DNA of 64,000 nucleotides from Muraenolepis orangiensis (GCA_027704905.1 CM051015.1:18437341-18501340); one strand, 5' to 3'. Shown: positions 22,265 to 34,329, numbered from the stretch's first letter. Made by a program: numbers and translations. Notes: generated from the letters alone by a model not told the origin.

Positions 22265-24290
22265 ATAATATCAGGTACTCCCTCTGGGTCACTTGACCAG
22301 ATCGAGGCACTCGAATTTCATGCTGTTTCTGTTACCATCCCAACTAGGCTCAACATTGCCGTAATCTACCGACCACCGGGCCCTCTTGGTGACTTCTTTG
22401 ACGAGATGGACGCCCTTCTCAGCTGCTTTCCTGAGGACGGCACCCCACTCGTGGTTCTGGGTGACTTCAACATCCAGTCGGATAAGTTACAATCTCCTGA
22501 ATTCATTAACTTTTTTGCCATATTCGGTCTAACACTCACTCCTTCTCCCCCTACCCACAGAGCTGGGAACCAACTGGATCTTGTCTTCACAAGATCCTGT
22601 ACCACCTCGGCGATCTCTGTCACACCCCTCCCTGTCTCTGATCACCATTTTGTTGCTTTCTCTCTCCCTCTCAAATCCCCCACCTCCCTACCCACTACTC
22701 CCCACATTGTTACCTTCCGTAGTAACCTGAAAACTCTCTCTCCCTCTTCTTTCTCCGCATCTGTCCTATCCTCACTACCATCCCCCCAACAATTCTCTCT
22801 CTTGTCGGTAGAGGAAGCCTCCTCCACTCTGACTTCCTCTCTCTCCACCTCCTTCGACTCTCTCTGTCCTCTCACCTCCAGACCAGCACGAGCCTCTCCT
22901 CCACCTCCTTGGCTGTCCGAACCTCTGCGGGCTCGTAGAGCAGAGCTACGGGCGGCCGAGAGAAAATAGAGGAAATCTGACTCTTCTGATGACCTCGCTC
23001 ACTACCTCCGTCTCCTCGCTGGCTTCACCTCCACGGTATCGGCTGCTAAATCTGCCTTCTACCGTACAAAAATCAACTCTTCTGCCTCTAACCCAAGGAA
23101 ACTTGTTCTCTTCCCTCCTCAACCCCCCCTCCGCTCCCCCCCCCTCCTCCCTCTCAGCTGATGACTTTGTCACCTTCTTTACGAAGAAGGTGAACGACAT
23201 TACCTCCTCCTTCACCCCCACCGCTTTCCTCCCTCCCTCTTCTCCCACCCCCACTAACCTTACCTGTTTCAACCCCCTCTCCCCTGATGAAGTTAACAAA
23301 CTGGTGACATCTAACCACCCTACCACCTGCCCCCTCGACCCAATCCCTTCCTCTCTTCTCCAGGACATCTCGGGCGATATCCTTCCCTTCCTTACATCCC
23401 AAATCAACATCTCCCCAAGCCGCTCCTCAAGAAACCATCCCTGGACACCACTGATGTCCAAAACTACAGACCGGTATCTCTCCTATCATTCCTGTCCAAA
23501 ACCCTTGAACGTGCTGTCTCCTCACAAATTTCTTCCTATCTCTCCCAGAACAACCTCCTCGACCCTCACCAGTCAGGCTTCAAGGCTGCGCACTCCACGG
23601 AGACGGCACTGCTCGCAGTGACAGAGTCTCTTCGTGATGCCAGAAGCTCGTCCCTCTCATCGGTACTGATCCTTCTCGACCTGTCTGCGGCGTAGATGAC
23701 CAGCTGTCCTGCAATGCCAACGTCACCGCGGTGGCCCGATCTTGCAGAATTGCCCTCTACAACATCCGCAGGATCCGGCCCTTCCTCACACGTGAAGCGG
23801 CGCAGATCCTGGTCCAAGCGCTCGTCATCACCCGCCTCGACTACTGCAACTCTCTCCTGGCGGGACTCCCCGCCTCTGCAACCAAGCCCCTCCAACGCAT
23901 CCAGAACGCAGCAGCACGCCTGGTATTCAACCTACCAAAATTCTCCCACGTGACCCCTCTCTTCCGCGATCTCCACTGGCTTCCGGTAAATGCTCGCATC
24001 AAGTTCAAGACTCTGGTGCTGACCTTTAGGGCAGTCAATGGAACTGCCCCAGCCTACCTCCAGGCGTTGGTCAAACCCTACATCCCAGCCAGAGCGCTCC
24101 GCTCAACTTCTGCCAGGCGACTTGTTCGACCTTCACTGATGACAACCAAACATCGCTCGTCCAAGACCCAGCTCTTCACGGCTCTGGCTCCACAGTGGTG
24201 GAATTAACTCCCGTCTCATGTCAGGACGGCAGAGTCCCTCGCCAGCTTCCGCAAGAGGCAAGATGTAAATGTAAATGTAAATAAAAAACA
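22265..24290 (+). mobile_element. LINE copy B: endonuclease present, RT core deleted
   Basis: An AP-endonuclease-type domain (VIYRPPGPLGDFFDEMDALL, VVLGDFNIQ, HRAGNQLDLVF, VSDHHFVAFSL) is followed by broken frames reaching the RT start (NYRPVSLLSFLSKTLERAVS, then LLDPHQSGF and LDLSAA). At about 23693 it jumps to the post-RT part (CRIALYNIRRIRPFLT, LDYCNSLLAGLP, LHWLPV), so the FADD catalytic core is absent. The 3' tail is a repeat of TGTAAA (24263-24285). The element cannot move on its own. Confidence 0.85.
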
Positions 24291-24296
24291 CTCCTC

Positions 24297-24575
24297 CTCA
24301 CATTTACATTTACATTTACATTTAGGGCATTTGGCAGACGCTTTTATCCAAAGCGACTTACAAGGTGTACATTAGTTGAAGTAGACAATAGCATAACACT
24401 GGGGTACGTGAACATAAAAATAGAGCAGTTCACAAGCATTCATATTAACAAGATGAATAACACAATGTCGTACTGCCAGGTCACCTGCTTAAGTAGCTGT
24501 GATAAGAGCGTGTTATCAACATTAAGGATATACACGCTAGAATATACAACATGCTAAGAGCTATTAATGTCAGGA
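24297..24575 (+). mobile_element. Teleost retroposon tail, CATTTGGCAGACGCTTTTAT type
   Basis: Begins with repeated CATTTA and contains GGCAGACGCTTTTATCCAAA GCGACTTACA, a motif seen throughout fish genomes. Related pieces occur at about 770 and 41253 (reverse orientation) in this window. I cannot name the family with certainty. Confidence 0.65.
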
Positions 24576-24576
24576 C

Positions 24577-24734
24577 TTAAGCAAGTTAGGGGTTCACAAA
24601 GGAGAAGGAGGGTTCAAGGAGAGTCCAGGTGGACTCTCCTTGAACCCTCCTTCTCCTTTGTGAGGGTTCAAGGAGAGTCCAGGTGGACTCTCCTTGAACC
24701 CTCCTTCTCCTTTGTGAACCCCTAACTTGCTTAA
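24577..24734. repeat. 158-bp compound palindrome
   Basis: Starts TTAAGCAAGTTAGGGGTTCA and ends with its reverse complement. Inside, GGTTCAAGGAGAGTCC and its complement GGACTCTCCTTGAACC alternate twice around AGGT centres, so the block can fold as one long hairpin or two short ones. Confidence 0.9.
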
Positions 24735-24744
24735 CCCCTAACTT

Positions 24745-25935
24745 GCTTCCTCACCTACAAGTCTCTCCAACCCCTCGCCCCCCAGTACTTAACAGACCTC
24801 CACCTCCACCCCTATAGCCCCCCAGTACTTAACAGACCTCCACCTCCACCCCTATAGCCCCCCAGTACTTAACAGACCTCCACCTCCACCCCTATAGCCC
24901 CCCAGTACTTAACAGACCTCCACCTCCACCCCTATAGCCCCCCAGTACTTAACAGACCTCCACCTTCACCCCTATAGCCCCCCAGTACTTAACAGACCTC
25001 CACCACCACCCCTATAGCCCCCCAGTACTTAACAGACCTCCACCTCCACCCCTATACCCTCCAGTACTTAACAGACCTCCACCTCCACCCCTATAGCCCC
25101 CCAGTACTTAACAGACCTCCACCTCCACCCCTATAGCCCCCCAGTACTTAACAGACCTCCACCTCCACCCCTATAGCCCCCCAGTACTTAACAGACCTCC
25201 ACCTCCACCCCTATAGCCCCCCAGTACTTAACAGACCTCCACCTTCACCCCTATAGCCCCCCAGTACTTAACAGACCTCCACCACCACCCCTATAGCCCC
25301 CCAGTACTTAACAGACCTCCACCTCCACCCCTATACCCTCCAGTACTTAACAGACCTCCACCTCCACCCCTATAGCCCCCCAGTACTTAACAGACCTCCA
25401 CCTCCACCCCTATAGCCCCCCAGTACTTAACAGACCTCCACCTCCACCCCTATAGCCCCCCAGTACTTAACAGACCTCCACCTCCACCCCTATAGCCCCC
25501 CAGTACTTAACAGACCTCCACCTCCACCCCTATAGCCCCCCAGTACTTAACAGACCTCCACCTCCACCCCTATACCCCTTCCAGGAGTCTGCGGTCCTCG
25601 GACACGGGCCTGTTCTCCGTTCCCCGTTCCCCAGCCTCCGAAACTGTTGGAGACAGAGCGTTCTGTGTGGCCGGCCCCACCCTCTGGAACTCTCTTCTTG
25701 GAGAGATCCGCCCAACGCAGCCTCCCTGGACATTTTCAAAAGAACCCTCAAAACTCTTCTGTTCACCATGGCCTTTGTCCTCTGACCCATCTCTTTCATG
25801 TCCTTTCACTGCTACTTTTATTGATTTACTTTATTTAATTTTGTATTTGCCTTAGCGGTTTGCTTGTTCGTTTTAATGTTTTTTACCCCTCTGTAAAGCG
25901 GCCTTGGGGTCCTTGAAAGGACCCCAAGGTCCTCA
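24745..25935 (+). mobile_element. LINE C-terminal fragment carrying an internal 40-bp minisatellite
   Basis: The left edge encodes LLTYKSLQPLAPQYLTDLHLHPYS, a LINE ORF2 C-terminal motif split here only by the repeat that follows. The right edge (25575-25935) continues the same protein end (SLRSSDTGLFSVPRSP in one frame, FCVAGPTLWNSLLGEI in another) plus 3' UTR. Between them about twenty units of CCCCCCAGTACTTAACAGAC CTCCACCTCCACCCCTATAG have been amplified from the ORF. Confidence 0.85.
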
Positions 25936-26225
25936 TTAAGTCATTAACACACTAACTCACTCATGAACCCTTTATCTTATAAACTCATTAAGTCATTAAC
26001 ACACTAACTCACTCATGAACTCTTTATCTTATTAACTCATTAAGTCATTAACACACTAACTCACTCATGAACTCTTTATCTTATTAACTCATTAAGTCAT
26101 TAACACACTAACTCACTCATGAACTCTTTATCTTATTAACTCATTAAGTCATTAACACACTAACTCACTCATGAACTCTTTATCTTATTAACTCATTAAG
26201 TAATTGACACACTAACTCAGGTAAG
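25930..26225. repeat. Minisatellite, about 53-bp unit
   Basis: Units of TTAACTCATTAAGTCATTAA then CACACTAACTCACTCATGAA plus CTCTTTATCTTA, about five copies; related sequence is also near 21950-22010. Confidence 0.88.
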
Positions 26226-26354
26226 CTTATGTCCCTTCCTGTGTGTTTAGGAGTAGTAAGTTATATTAGTTATAAGTCGTTATATTGTATGTTCTGCTTT
26301 TGTCTTTTCCGTGTTGACCTGTTTCACAGGTGTCCTCGGAGGAGGAACACAGAT

Positions 26355-26670
26355 GACACTAATGATTTAGTGTTAAGACAGATACCCTTAGTGTTAAGAG
26401 TGACACCCTTTATGTTAGGAGTGACACCCTTAGTGTTAGGAGTGACACCCTTAGTGTTTAGAGTGATACCCTTAGTGTTAAGAGTGACACCCATTCTGTT
26501 AGGAGTGACACCCTTAGTGTTAGGAGTGACATGCTTAGTGTTTAGAGTGACACCCTTAGTGTTAGGTGTGACACCCTTAGTGTTTAGAGTGGCACCCTTA
26601 GTGTTAGGAGTGACACCCTTAGTGTTTAGAGTGACACCCTTAGTGTTAGAAGTGTATTTCTTAATTGTCT
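26355..26670. repeat. Minisatellite, GTGACACCCTTAGTGTTAGGA type
   Basis: Units of about 21 bp, fifteen or so copies, alternating TTAGGA and TTTAGA ends. Unit length divisible by three gives a spurious repetitive ORF. Confidence 0.9.
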
Positions 26671-26699
26671 TCTTTATTTCTTAAAGTTATCATGTTAAA

Positions 26700-27560
26700 C
26701 ACACGACACTATGAGTTGAGGACCATAAAGATGGTCAAACAGAAAACAGAAAATGACATTGGAAAATGAAATGTAGAAAATGTGTTTTTGTAACGCACTG
26801 CCAGTCAGTGACCACTAGAGGGCCCCATTGCACTTCAGTACACAGGGTTGCGATCATTAATCTGAATTCTTTATCGACATTGCAGAAGTACAACGACAAT
26901 AGCAACGAGTAGCAATCCTCACGGTCACTCTTTACCAACAGCAATTGAAAAATATGAATTATTTAAAAAAACTAAACGAGGTGCTTTTTGCACCATCCTC
27001 CATAAGTATATATCATCCATTAGCCACTTTCTAATTTTTTATTGTGTATAGTATTGTTGTAGTATAGTGTATATAGTAGATAATAGTGAATGGGGACTAA
27101 GCATTCTATTGTACTTAAACAAAATGTACAGGTTTAAAATCACTGTATAAAAATGTATGTATACATATTGCAGTGAATTCCCCAAATTCCTTTGAGGGGA
27201 CGTAGCTGCTGAACTGAGGACGAGAACAAGAGAACCAGCAGACCAGAGGACTCTCCTGGCTTCTCTACGCAGTCCTGACACCAGGTGGAGGGCAGGGTTA
27301 CTACCTCAGGGCCTCTGAACCTCAGGGCCTCTGGACCTCAGGGCCTCTGGACCTCCCTTGACCCAACCCCTGTCTTCAGCCCATCATTTCAGTATATGTC
27401 TGCAGACAAAACGGAGGACACCATAGACACACCACACCGGCCTCCCCGCCTTGAGTAGAGCAGCAGAGAAGAGTTTCCTTTCCTGTTAAAGAAGCAGATC
27501 ATGTTAACTGTGATATCTGTTCAGTATGAATTTAAACATTACCCAAAAGAAGACCAGAAG
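26700..27560. other. Mostly unique intergenic DNA with a LINE 3' remnant
   Basis: Bases 27005-27120 (ATATCATCCATTAGCCACTT, then TGTGTATAGTATTGTT) match the 3' UTR of LINE copy A at 21815-21920. The rest holds a short GGGCCTCTGGACCTCA repeat near 27305-27355 and no gene I can support. Confidence 0.6.
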
Positions 27561-27567
27561 GAGATCA

Positions 27568-27672
<105 letters not shown>

Positions 27673-28154
27673 CTGGACCTCCACGGCCTCACAGCAGCTC
27701 TCAAAGGCGGTAATGTTGTTTGTCTCCCAGAACCTCTGGGTGTCGTGGCTGGGGTCCCCCGGGTCCACACAGGAACATCTGGAACATCTTGTTCATCTCT
27801 ACAGATCGTACCTCAAAGGAACCTGAGCTAAGCTGATGATAGAGAAGTGGTCACGGTGGAACCAAGTCCTTCATCTACCTGTAGCATCCTAGAGCAAGGT
27901 GTCCCCTAACCCCTGCCTGTAGGTGTAGTCAGATTAGAGCAGATCCCAAACAGCCTCCAGCATAATAAGAGTTCAGTTCTTCTCAAACAGCTAAAAAACT
28001 AAAAGGACGTTTCACACCTGAAACAGTTTGGTTAGTTTGCCATTTTGTTTTAACATCATTTAGAAGAAGTGTGTTAATTTGTTTCCTCCCAGCAGCAGTG
28101 TGAACTCTGCTGCTGGGTTGCCATGGAAACCTGTATGACTAGGTCCTCTCTCCA

Positions 28155-28300
28155 AAGGACCCATGGCAGGCAGGGAGACAGACAGACAGGTAGACAGATA
28201 GACAGACAGATAGGAATGCAGGCAGGCAGGGAGTCAGACAGACAGACAGACAGGCAGATAGGCAGGCAGGGAGACAGACAGGCAGACAGGGAGGCAGTTC
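28155..28300. repeat. GACA/GGCA-rich repeat
   Basis: Imperfect GACAGACAGGCAG tetranucleotide repeats. The flanks 27670-28150 and 28300-28590 show no gene. Confidence 0.9.
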
Positions 28301-28596
28301 TAACCCTAACCAAACATGAAGCCAATAGAGAACGAACCAGTTGTTCCATGTTGTTGGGGCTGGTCCCGTGTTCTGTTCCTGTGTTCTCCATGTTGTAGTT
28401 TTAAGGGGACTCTTCCTCCCATCTGGGCAGCTCTGCGGCCAAGGCTGCTCCTTCTGTATCTGTTGCCGTGGTGACGGTGATGACTCTAGATGTAGTAGAG
28501 GGTGAACTATGACCCAGGAAGTACAGGCTGGTATGTTACGTAACGTATTCCACACCTGTTCTGGTCTATTAATATGCTAAATTTGAGGGACCTTGG

Positions 28597-28770
28597 ATAA
28601 GAGACGATGTGATCTGACCTATCAGAGACGATGTGATCTGACCTATCAGAGAGGGTCTGATCTGACCTATCAGAGAAGGTCTGATCTGACCTATCAGAGA
28701 GGGTCTGATCTGACCTATCAGAGAGGGTCTGATCTGACCTATCAGAGAGGGTCTGATCTGACCTATTATC
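28597..28770. repeat. 21-bp minisatellite, GATCTGACCTATCAGAGAGG
   Basis: About eight tandem units, two variants (GACGATGT and GGGTCT in the spacer). Confidence 0.92.
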
Positions 28771-29159
28771 ATGGAGGAACATAAAGTCAACATATTTTCA
28801 ACTATGTACTCAAATCAGTCCACTAGAGGATGTAACTTATATTTATTACATTTATTTACATGTATTAAACTGAACATGAGGACAACTGTATAGCTGCACT
28901 ACAGTTAAATATAGAATATATCACAGACAACATAAGGACGTTTTGAACCTACAAACGTCCAGCTGAAGGTCGCTACAACATATTGCACATTTTCTTTCTG
29001 TATGTAAGTCCTGTATATGGCTGTGTGTGTGGGTATGTCTGTGTGTGAGTAAGTGAATGTGTGTCTGTGCCTGTGTGTGTGCATGCATGTTTGTTAATAA
29101 TTTGATAATAACAACACATTCAATCCTCTCAAGGCCCAGTCAACATGACAAAACAAACA

Positions 29160-29310
29160 ATATAGATATATCTATATATATATATAGATATATCGATGTA
29201 TATATAGATATATCTATATATACCTAGATATATCTATATATATATCTATGTATATATATATATATATATATCTATATAGGTACATACTATGTATCTATAT
29301 ACAGTATATA
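29160..29310. repeat. TATATCTA-rich microsatellite
   Basis: Self-complementary TATAGATATATCTA runs able to form hairpins. Confidence 0.85.
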
Positions 29311-29334
29311 TTCAAGATTCAATAGATTCAAGAT

Positions 29335-29560
29335 GTTTAACACATTGAGAACAGCAACATCTGGACAGGACACATTTAGAACAGAACATCTGGACCAGAC
29401 ACATTTAGAACTGCAGCAACATCTGGACTGGACACATTTAGAACAGCAGCAACATCTGGACAGGACACATTTAGAACAGCAACATCTGGACAGGACACAT
29501 TAAGAACAGCAGCATCTGGACTGGACATATGTAGAACAGCAACATCTGGAGCGAACACAT
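29335..29560. repeat. Minisatellite, AACAGCAACATCTGGACAGG type
   Basis: Eight units of 27-30 bp with ACACATTTAGAAC spacers. The 29560-30270 flank is unique or SINE-like AT-rich sequence without a gene I can support. Confidence 0.88.
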
Positions 29561-30276
29561 TAAGAGTCCGTTCAGAATAGAGCAGTGGAGTTCAACCATT
29601 GGCAGCCAGAGAGCTATCCCAGCATGCAACAGATACTTGGGTCTGATCCCTACAGATGGCCATGGCCATTTTGGCAGAATCTGTACCATGTCTGCTTATT
29701 TCACATTTCACTGAGGAAACTGATATTGTAGAGAGTTCTTGAAATGAATTAAAATACATTATTTGAGAACCACATGAGTTTGGAATGAGCAAGAATAAGC
29801 AAAGCTAGGATTTCTGTGGGCGGGGCTAGAGATGACATCACCTCTTGGGATGAGTGATGGACTCTACTACATTGTACAAGTTCCAATGTCTCATCCTCAA
29901 TGAAGAACTGCATACACTATGTCCATACTAATACAGTAAAGCATATATGTAGGTCACTTCATGGACAGGACAGCCGCTGGTAGCTGAACCGCTACAAGAC
30001 GTATTAGCTCTGAGGTTAGCACACCAGCAGGTTGAGAGATGTTCCTAATCTCTGGTGCTTCTCTTCATGTGCTTCAGCTCCCGCCCCATCTTCCAATGAG
30101 ATTAAACCACAAACACAAGGCTTGTTGAGCACCGAGTTCTCTTCTGAGGTAGGTCTGTTTATATATCCATATATCTGTATTGAGATATATATATATATTG
30201 TTTATCTGTGTATATATATCTAAAACTAGATATATCTGTGTATATATCTGTATCTATATCTATATATCTGCGTGTA

Positions 30277-32102
30277 TGTTATGACCCAACGAGACCGGCT
30301 AGCCAAATGTGCCAGAGAACCCAGAAGAAGAGACAATACACCCAAAACAATGAATAATGTCTTTACTGAAAGATCCACAACATCAAAACCAACAGGGTAG
30401 GGTTGGATAGGTTACGAGGTATGGTCGACACAGGTAGATGGTCCAGAGGGTGGAACGCGGGGAGGGTCCTTGGAGTGGGTGGGGGGGGGGGGGGGGTAGG
30501 ACGAGACGTAGTTGGAGCTGGAGACATGTTCTCGAGTAGGTGGGAACCATAAGGTTCTCAGCGATCTCGCCCCCGACGTTGGTCTTCGGCAGAAGGTCCG
30601 CAACGATCTCACCCCCGACGCTGGTCTTTGGCAGAAGGTTCTCAGTAAGGTTCACAATGATCAAGCCCCCGACGTCGGTCTTCGGCAGCCTTAAGAAGGG
30701 TAGATCCCAGGTGTTCATTAGCCTCAGAAGGCCCGATTATGATGGGCAACACCTGGGATTGGTTAGAGCGTGGGGGCACAACAGTATCCCCCCCCTGAGC
30801 GGAGGCACCGGACGATCGCCCGAGAGCCCCCGGGTTCTCCCAATAGAAGTCGTCCAGCAGAGAGGGGTCCGCGAGATAGGAAGGGTCCTCCTCGTGGGCA
30901 GGTGGGGTCCTCGGGAGCAGGTGGGGGTCCTCGGGAGCAGGTGGGGTCCTTGGGGGAGCAGGTCGGGGTCCTCCTCCGGAGCTGGTGGGGTCCTCGGCAG
31001 CTGGTGGGGTCCTCGAGGGCAGGTGTAGCCACTGAGCGGATGTGGAACCAGCCCAGGAAACGATGGGCTCAGAACCACGAGGAGCTGGTGTAGCCACGGA
31101 GCTAGCCTGAGAGCTAGGGAGCTAGAGACACAAGGAGTTAGCCTGGAAACTAGGAGCTAGAGACATGGGGAGCTAGCCTGGAAGCTAGGAGCTGGAGATA
31201 CAGGGAGCTAGCCTGGGAGCTAGGAACTGGAGACATAGGGAGCTAGCCTGGAAGCCAGTAGCTAGAGACACAAGGGGTCAGCCTGGGAGCTAGGAACCGG
31301 AGACACGAGGAGCTAGCCTGGGAGCTAGGAGCTGGAGACACAGGGAGCTAGCCTGGAAGCTAGGAGCTGGAGACATAGGGAGCTAGCCTGGGAGCTAGGA
31401 AATTGAGACAGGGAGCTAGCCTAGGAACTAGGAACTGGAGACACAGGGAGCTAGCCTGGAAGCTAGGAGCTGGAGACACAGGGAGCTAGCCTGGAAACTA
31501 GGAACTGGAGACACAGGGAGCTAGCCTGGGAGCTAGGAACTGGAGAAACAAGAAGCTAGCCTGGAAGCTAGGAACTGTAGACACAGGGAGCTAGCCTGGG
31601 AGCTAGGAGCTGGATACACAGGGATCTAGCCTGGAAGCTAGGAGCTGGAGACACAAGGAGCTAGCCTGGAAGCTAGGAACTGGAGACACAGGGAGCTAGC
31701 CTGGGAAATAGGAACTGGAGACACAAGGAGCTAGCCTGGAAGCTAGGAACTGGAGACACAGGGAGCTAGTCAGCTATTACTCTGAGACACAGGGATTTGG
31801 CTTAATCTCGGAGCACAGAGTTAAGCTAGCCTGGGAGCTAGGAACCGCAGACACAAGTAGCTGGCGTAGTTACGGAGTAGGTGAATCGACAATCCGGCAT
31901 AACTCGGATGGTGTCCCGTTCCCTGCTGCTGGGTTCCCGGCTTGGCTCATTTTGGGGCTTGATTCTGTTAGGACCCAACGAGACCAGCTAGCCAAATGTG
32001 CCAGAGAACCCAGAAGAAGAGAAAGGACACCCAAAACAACGGATAATGTCTTTACTGAAAGATCCACAAAATCAATAACAACAGGGTAGGGTTGGATAGG
32101 TT
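30277..32102. mobile_element. Unclassified element bounded by 137-bp direct repeats
   Basis: Two near-identical 137-bp repeats at 30277-30413 and 31966-32102, both starting TGTTA(T/G)GACCCAACGAGACC and ending GGGTAGGGTTGGATAGGTT. The inside holds three copies of a CCCCCGACG(T/C)(T/C)GGTCTT-type motif (30565-30690), a GGTCCTCGGGAGCAGGTGGG array (30880-31020) and a 35-bp array. No transposase, gag or pol frame is visible. Confidence 0.6.
31090..31860. repeat. Minisatellite, AGCTAGCCTGGGAGCTAGGA type
   Basis: About twenty units of 33-35 bp (AGCTAGCCTGGAAGCTAGGA plus ACTGGAGACACAGGG) inside the direct-repeat element. Confidence 0.92.
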
Positions 32103-32107
32103 TTTGA

Positions 32108-32527
32108 TGTATTTGATATACTGCCGATTTTGCAGGTTTTCCCACTTACAAAGCATGTAGAGGTCTGTAATTTTTTATCAAAGGTACACTTCAACTGTGA
32201 GAGACGGAATCTAAAACAAAAACCCAGAAAATCACATTGTATGATTTTTAAGTAATTAATTTGCATTTTATTGCATGAAATAAGTATTTGATCACCTACC
32301 AACCAGTAAAAATTCCGGCTCTCACAGACCTGTTAGTTTTTCTTTAAGAAGCCCTCCTATTCTCCACTCATTACCTGTATTAACTGCACCTGTTTGAACT
32401 CGTTACCTGTATAAAAGACACCTCTCCACACACTCAATCAATCAGACGCCAACCTCTCCACAATGGGCAAAACCGAAGAGCTGTCTAAGGACATCAGGGA
32501 CAAAATTGTAGACCTGCACAAGGCAGG
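32108..32527 (+). mobile_element. Tc1-like transposon, 5' part only, + orientation
   Basis: Begins TATTTGATATACTGCCGATT (terminal repeat lacking its outer end), continues through the left repeat and a leader to an ATG at 32463 encoding MGKTEELSKDIRDKIVDLHK AG, then stops abruptly at about 32527, where the inverted second copy begins. Confidence 0.85.
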
Positions 32528-33992
32528 TCATAGGTACACTTCAACTGTGAGAGACGGAATCTAAAACAAAAATCCAGAAAATCACATTGTATGATTTTTA
32601 AGTAATTAATTTGCATTTTATTGCATGAAATAAGTATTTGATACATCAGAAAAACAGAACTTAATATTTGGTAAAGAAACCTTTGTTTGCAATTACAGAG
32701 ATCAGACGTTTCCTGTAGTTCTTGACCAGGTTTGCACACACTGCAGCAGGGATTTTGGCCCACTCCTCCATACAGATCTTCTCCAGATCCTTCAGGTTTC
32801 GGGGCTGTCGCTGGGCAACATGGACTTTCAGGTCCCTCCAAAGATTTTCTATTGGGTTCAGGTCTGGAGACTGGCTAGGCCACTCCAGGACCTTGAGATG
32901 CTTCTTACGGAGCCACTCCTTAGTTCCCCTGGCTGTGTGTTTCGGGTCGTTGTCATGCTGGAAGACCCAGCCACGACCCAGCTTCAATGCTCTTATTGAG
33001 GGAAGGAGGTTGTTGGCCAAGATCTCGCGATACATGGCCCCATCCATCCTCCCCTTAATACGGTGCATTCGTCCTGTCCCCTTTGCAGAAAAGCATCCCC
33101 AATCCCCCAATGATGTTTCCACCTCCATGCTTCACGGTTGGGATGGTGTTCTTGGGGTTGTACTCATCCTTCTTCTTCCTCCAAACACGGCGAGTGGAGT
33201 TTATGCCAAAAAGCTCTATTTTGGTCTCATCAGACCACATGACCTTCTCCCATTCCTCCTCTGGATCATCCAGATGGTCATTGGCAAACCTCAGACGGGC
33301 CTGGACATGCGCTGGCTTGAGCAGGGGGACCTTGCGTGTGCTGCAGGATTTTAATCCATGACGGCGTAGTGTGTTACTAATGGTTTTTTTGAGACTGTGG
33401 TCCCAGCTCTCTTCAGGTCATTGACCAGGTCCTGCCGTGTAGTTCTGGGCTGATCCCTCACCTTTCTCATGATCATTGATGCCCCACGAGGTGAGATCTT
33501 GCATGGAGGCCCAGACTGAGGGAGATTGACCGTCATCTTGAACTTCTTCCATTTTCTAATAATTGCGCCAACAGTTGTTGCCTTCTCACCAAGCTGCTTG
33601 CCTATTGTCCTGTAGCCCATCCCAGCCTTGTGCAGGTCTACAATTTTGTCCCTGATGTCCTTAGACAGCTCTTTGGTCTTGCCCATTGTGGAGAGGTTGG
33701 AGTCTGATTGATTGAGTATGTGGACAGGTGTCTTTTACAGGTAACGAGTTCAAACAGGTGCAGTTAATACAGGAAATGAGTGGAGAATAGGAGGGCTTCT
33801 TAAAGAAAAACTAACAGGTCTGTGAGAGCCCGAATTTTTACTGGTTGGTATGTGATTTTCTGGGTTTTTGTTTTAGATTCCGTCTCTCACAGTTGAAGTG
33901 TACCTTTGATAAAAATTACAGACCTCTACATGCTTTGTAAGTGGGAAAACCTACAAAATCGGCAGTGTATCAAATACTTGTTCTCCCCACTG
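32528..33992 (-). mobile_element. Tc1-like transposon, minus orientation
   Basis: The right terminus on the minus strand is CAGTGGGGAGAACAAGTATT, with a TA target dinucleotide beside it (33993-33994). It contains a nearly full-length but broken transposase gene (32661-33686). The left outer terminal repeat has been replaced by the inverted partial copy. Confidence 0.85.
32661..33686 (-). pseudogene. Tc1 transposase pseudogene
   Basis: Starts MGKTKELSKDIRDKIVDLHK with a paired-type DNA-binding domain, then the DDE catalytic domain: WSDETKIELFG (first Asp), HDNDPKHTA (second Asp) and SPDLNPIENLW (Glu), ending KGFFTKY. The frame is broken near 33350 and again near 33060-33090, so no full protein is made. 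Frame changes join segments 33686-33351, about 33350-33055 and 33128-32661. Confidence 0.88.
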
Positions 33993-34090
33993 TATATATA
34001 TATACCTCCGCGACCCAACCCAGATAAGCGGTAGACGACCTTTAGGGTAATCCAGGACCCGATCTGGGTCGTGGAGGTATAGGTCATGGA
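33993..34090. other. Short inverted repeat with ATAAGCGG motif
   Basis: TATACCTCCGCGACCCAACC and later GATCTGGGTCGTGGAGGTAT form an imperfect inverted repeat around CAGATAAGCGGTAGACGACC, followed by GGATGGATGG. It looks like the tail of a common fish retroposon. Confidence 0.5.
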
Positions 34091-34100
34091 TGGATGGATG

Positions 34101-34246
<146 letters not shown>

Positions 34247-34329
34247 CTGTATGGATATACACAGATATATACATATATACATATAGCTATATACATATAT
34301 CTATAAACATGCATGATGCATACATATCC

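Noticed and set aside
24700..25600. CRISPR-like array of 40-bp units
   Set aside because: The units are contiguous without unique spacers, derive from LINE coding sequence, and the DNA is vertebrate.
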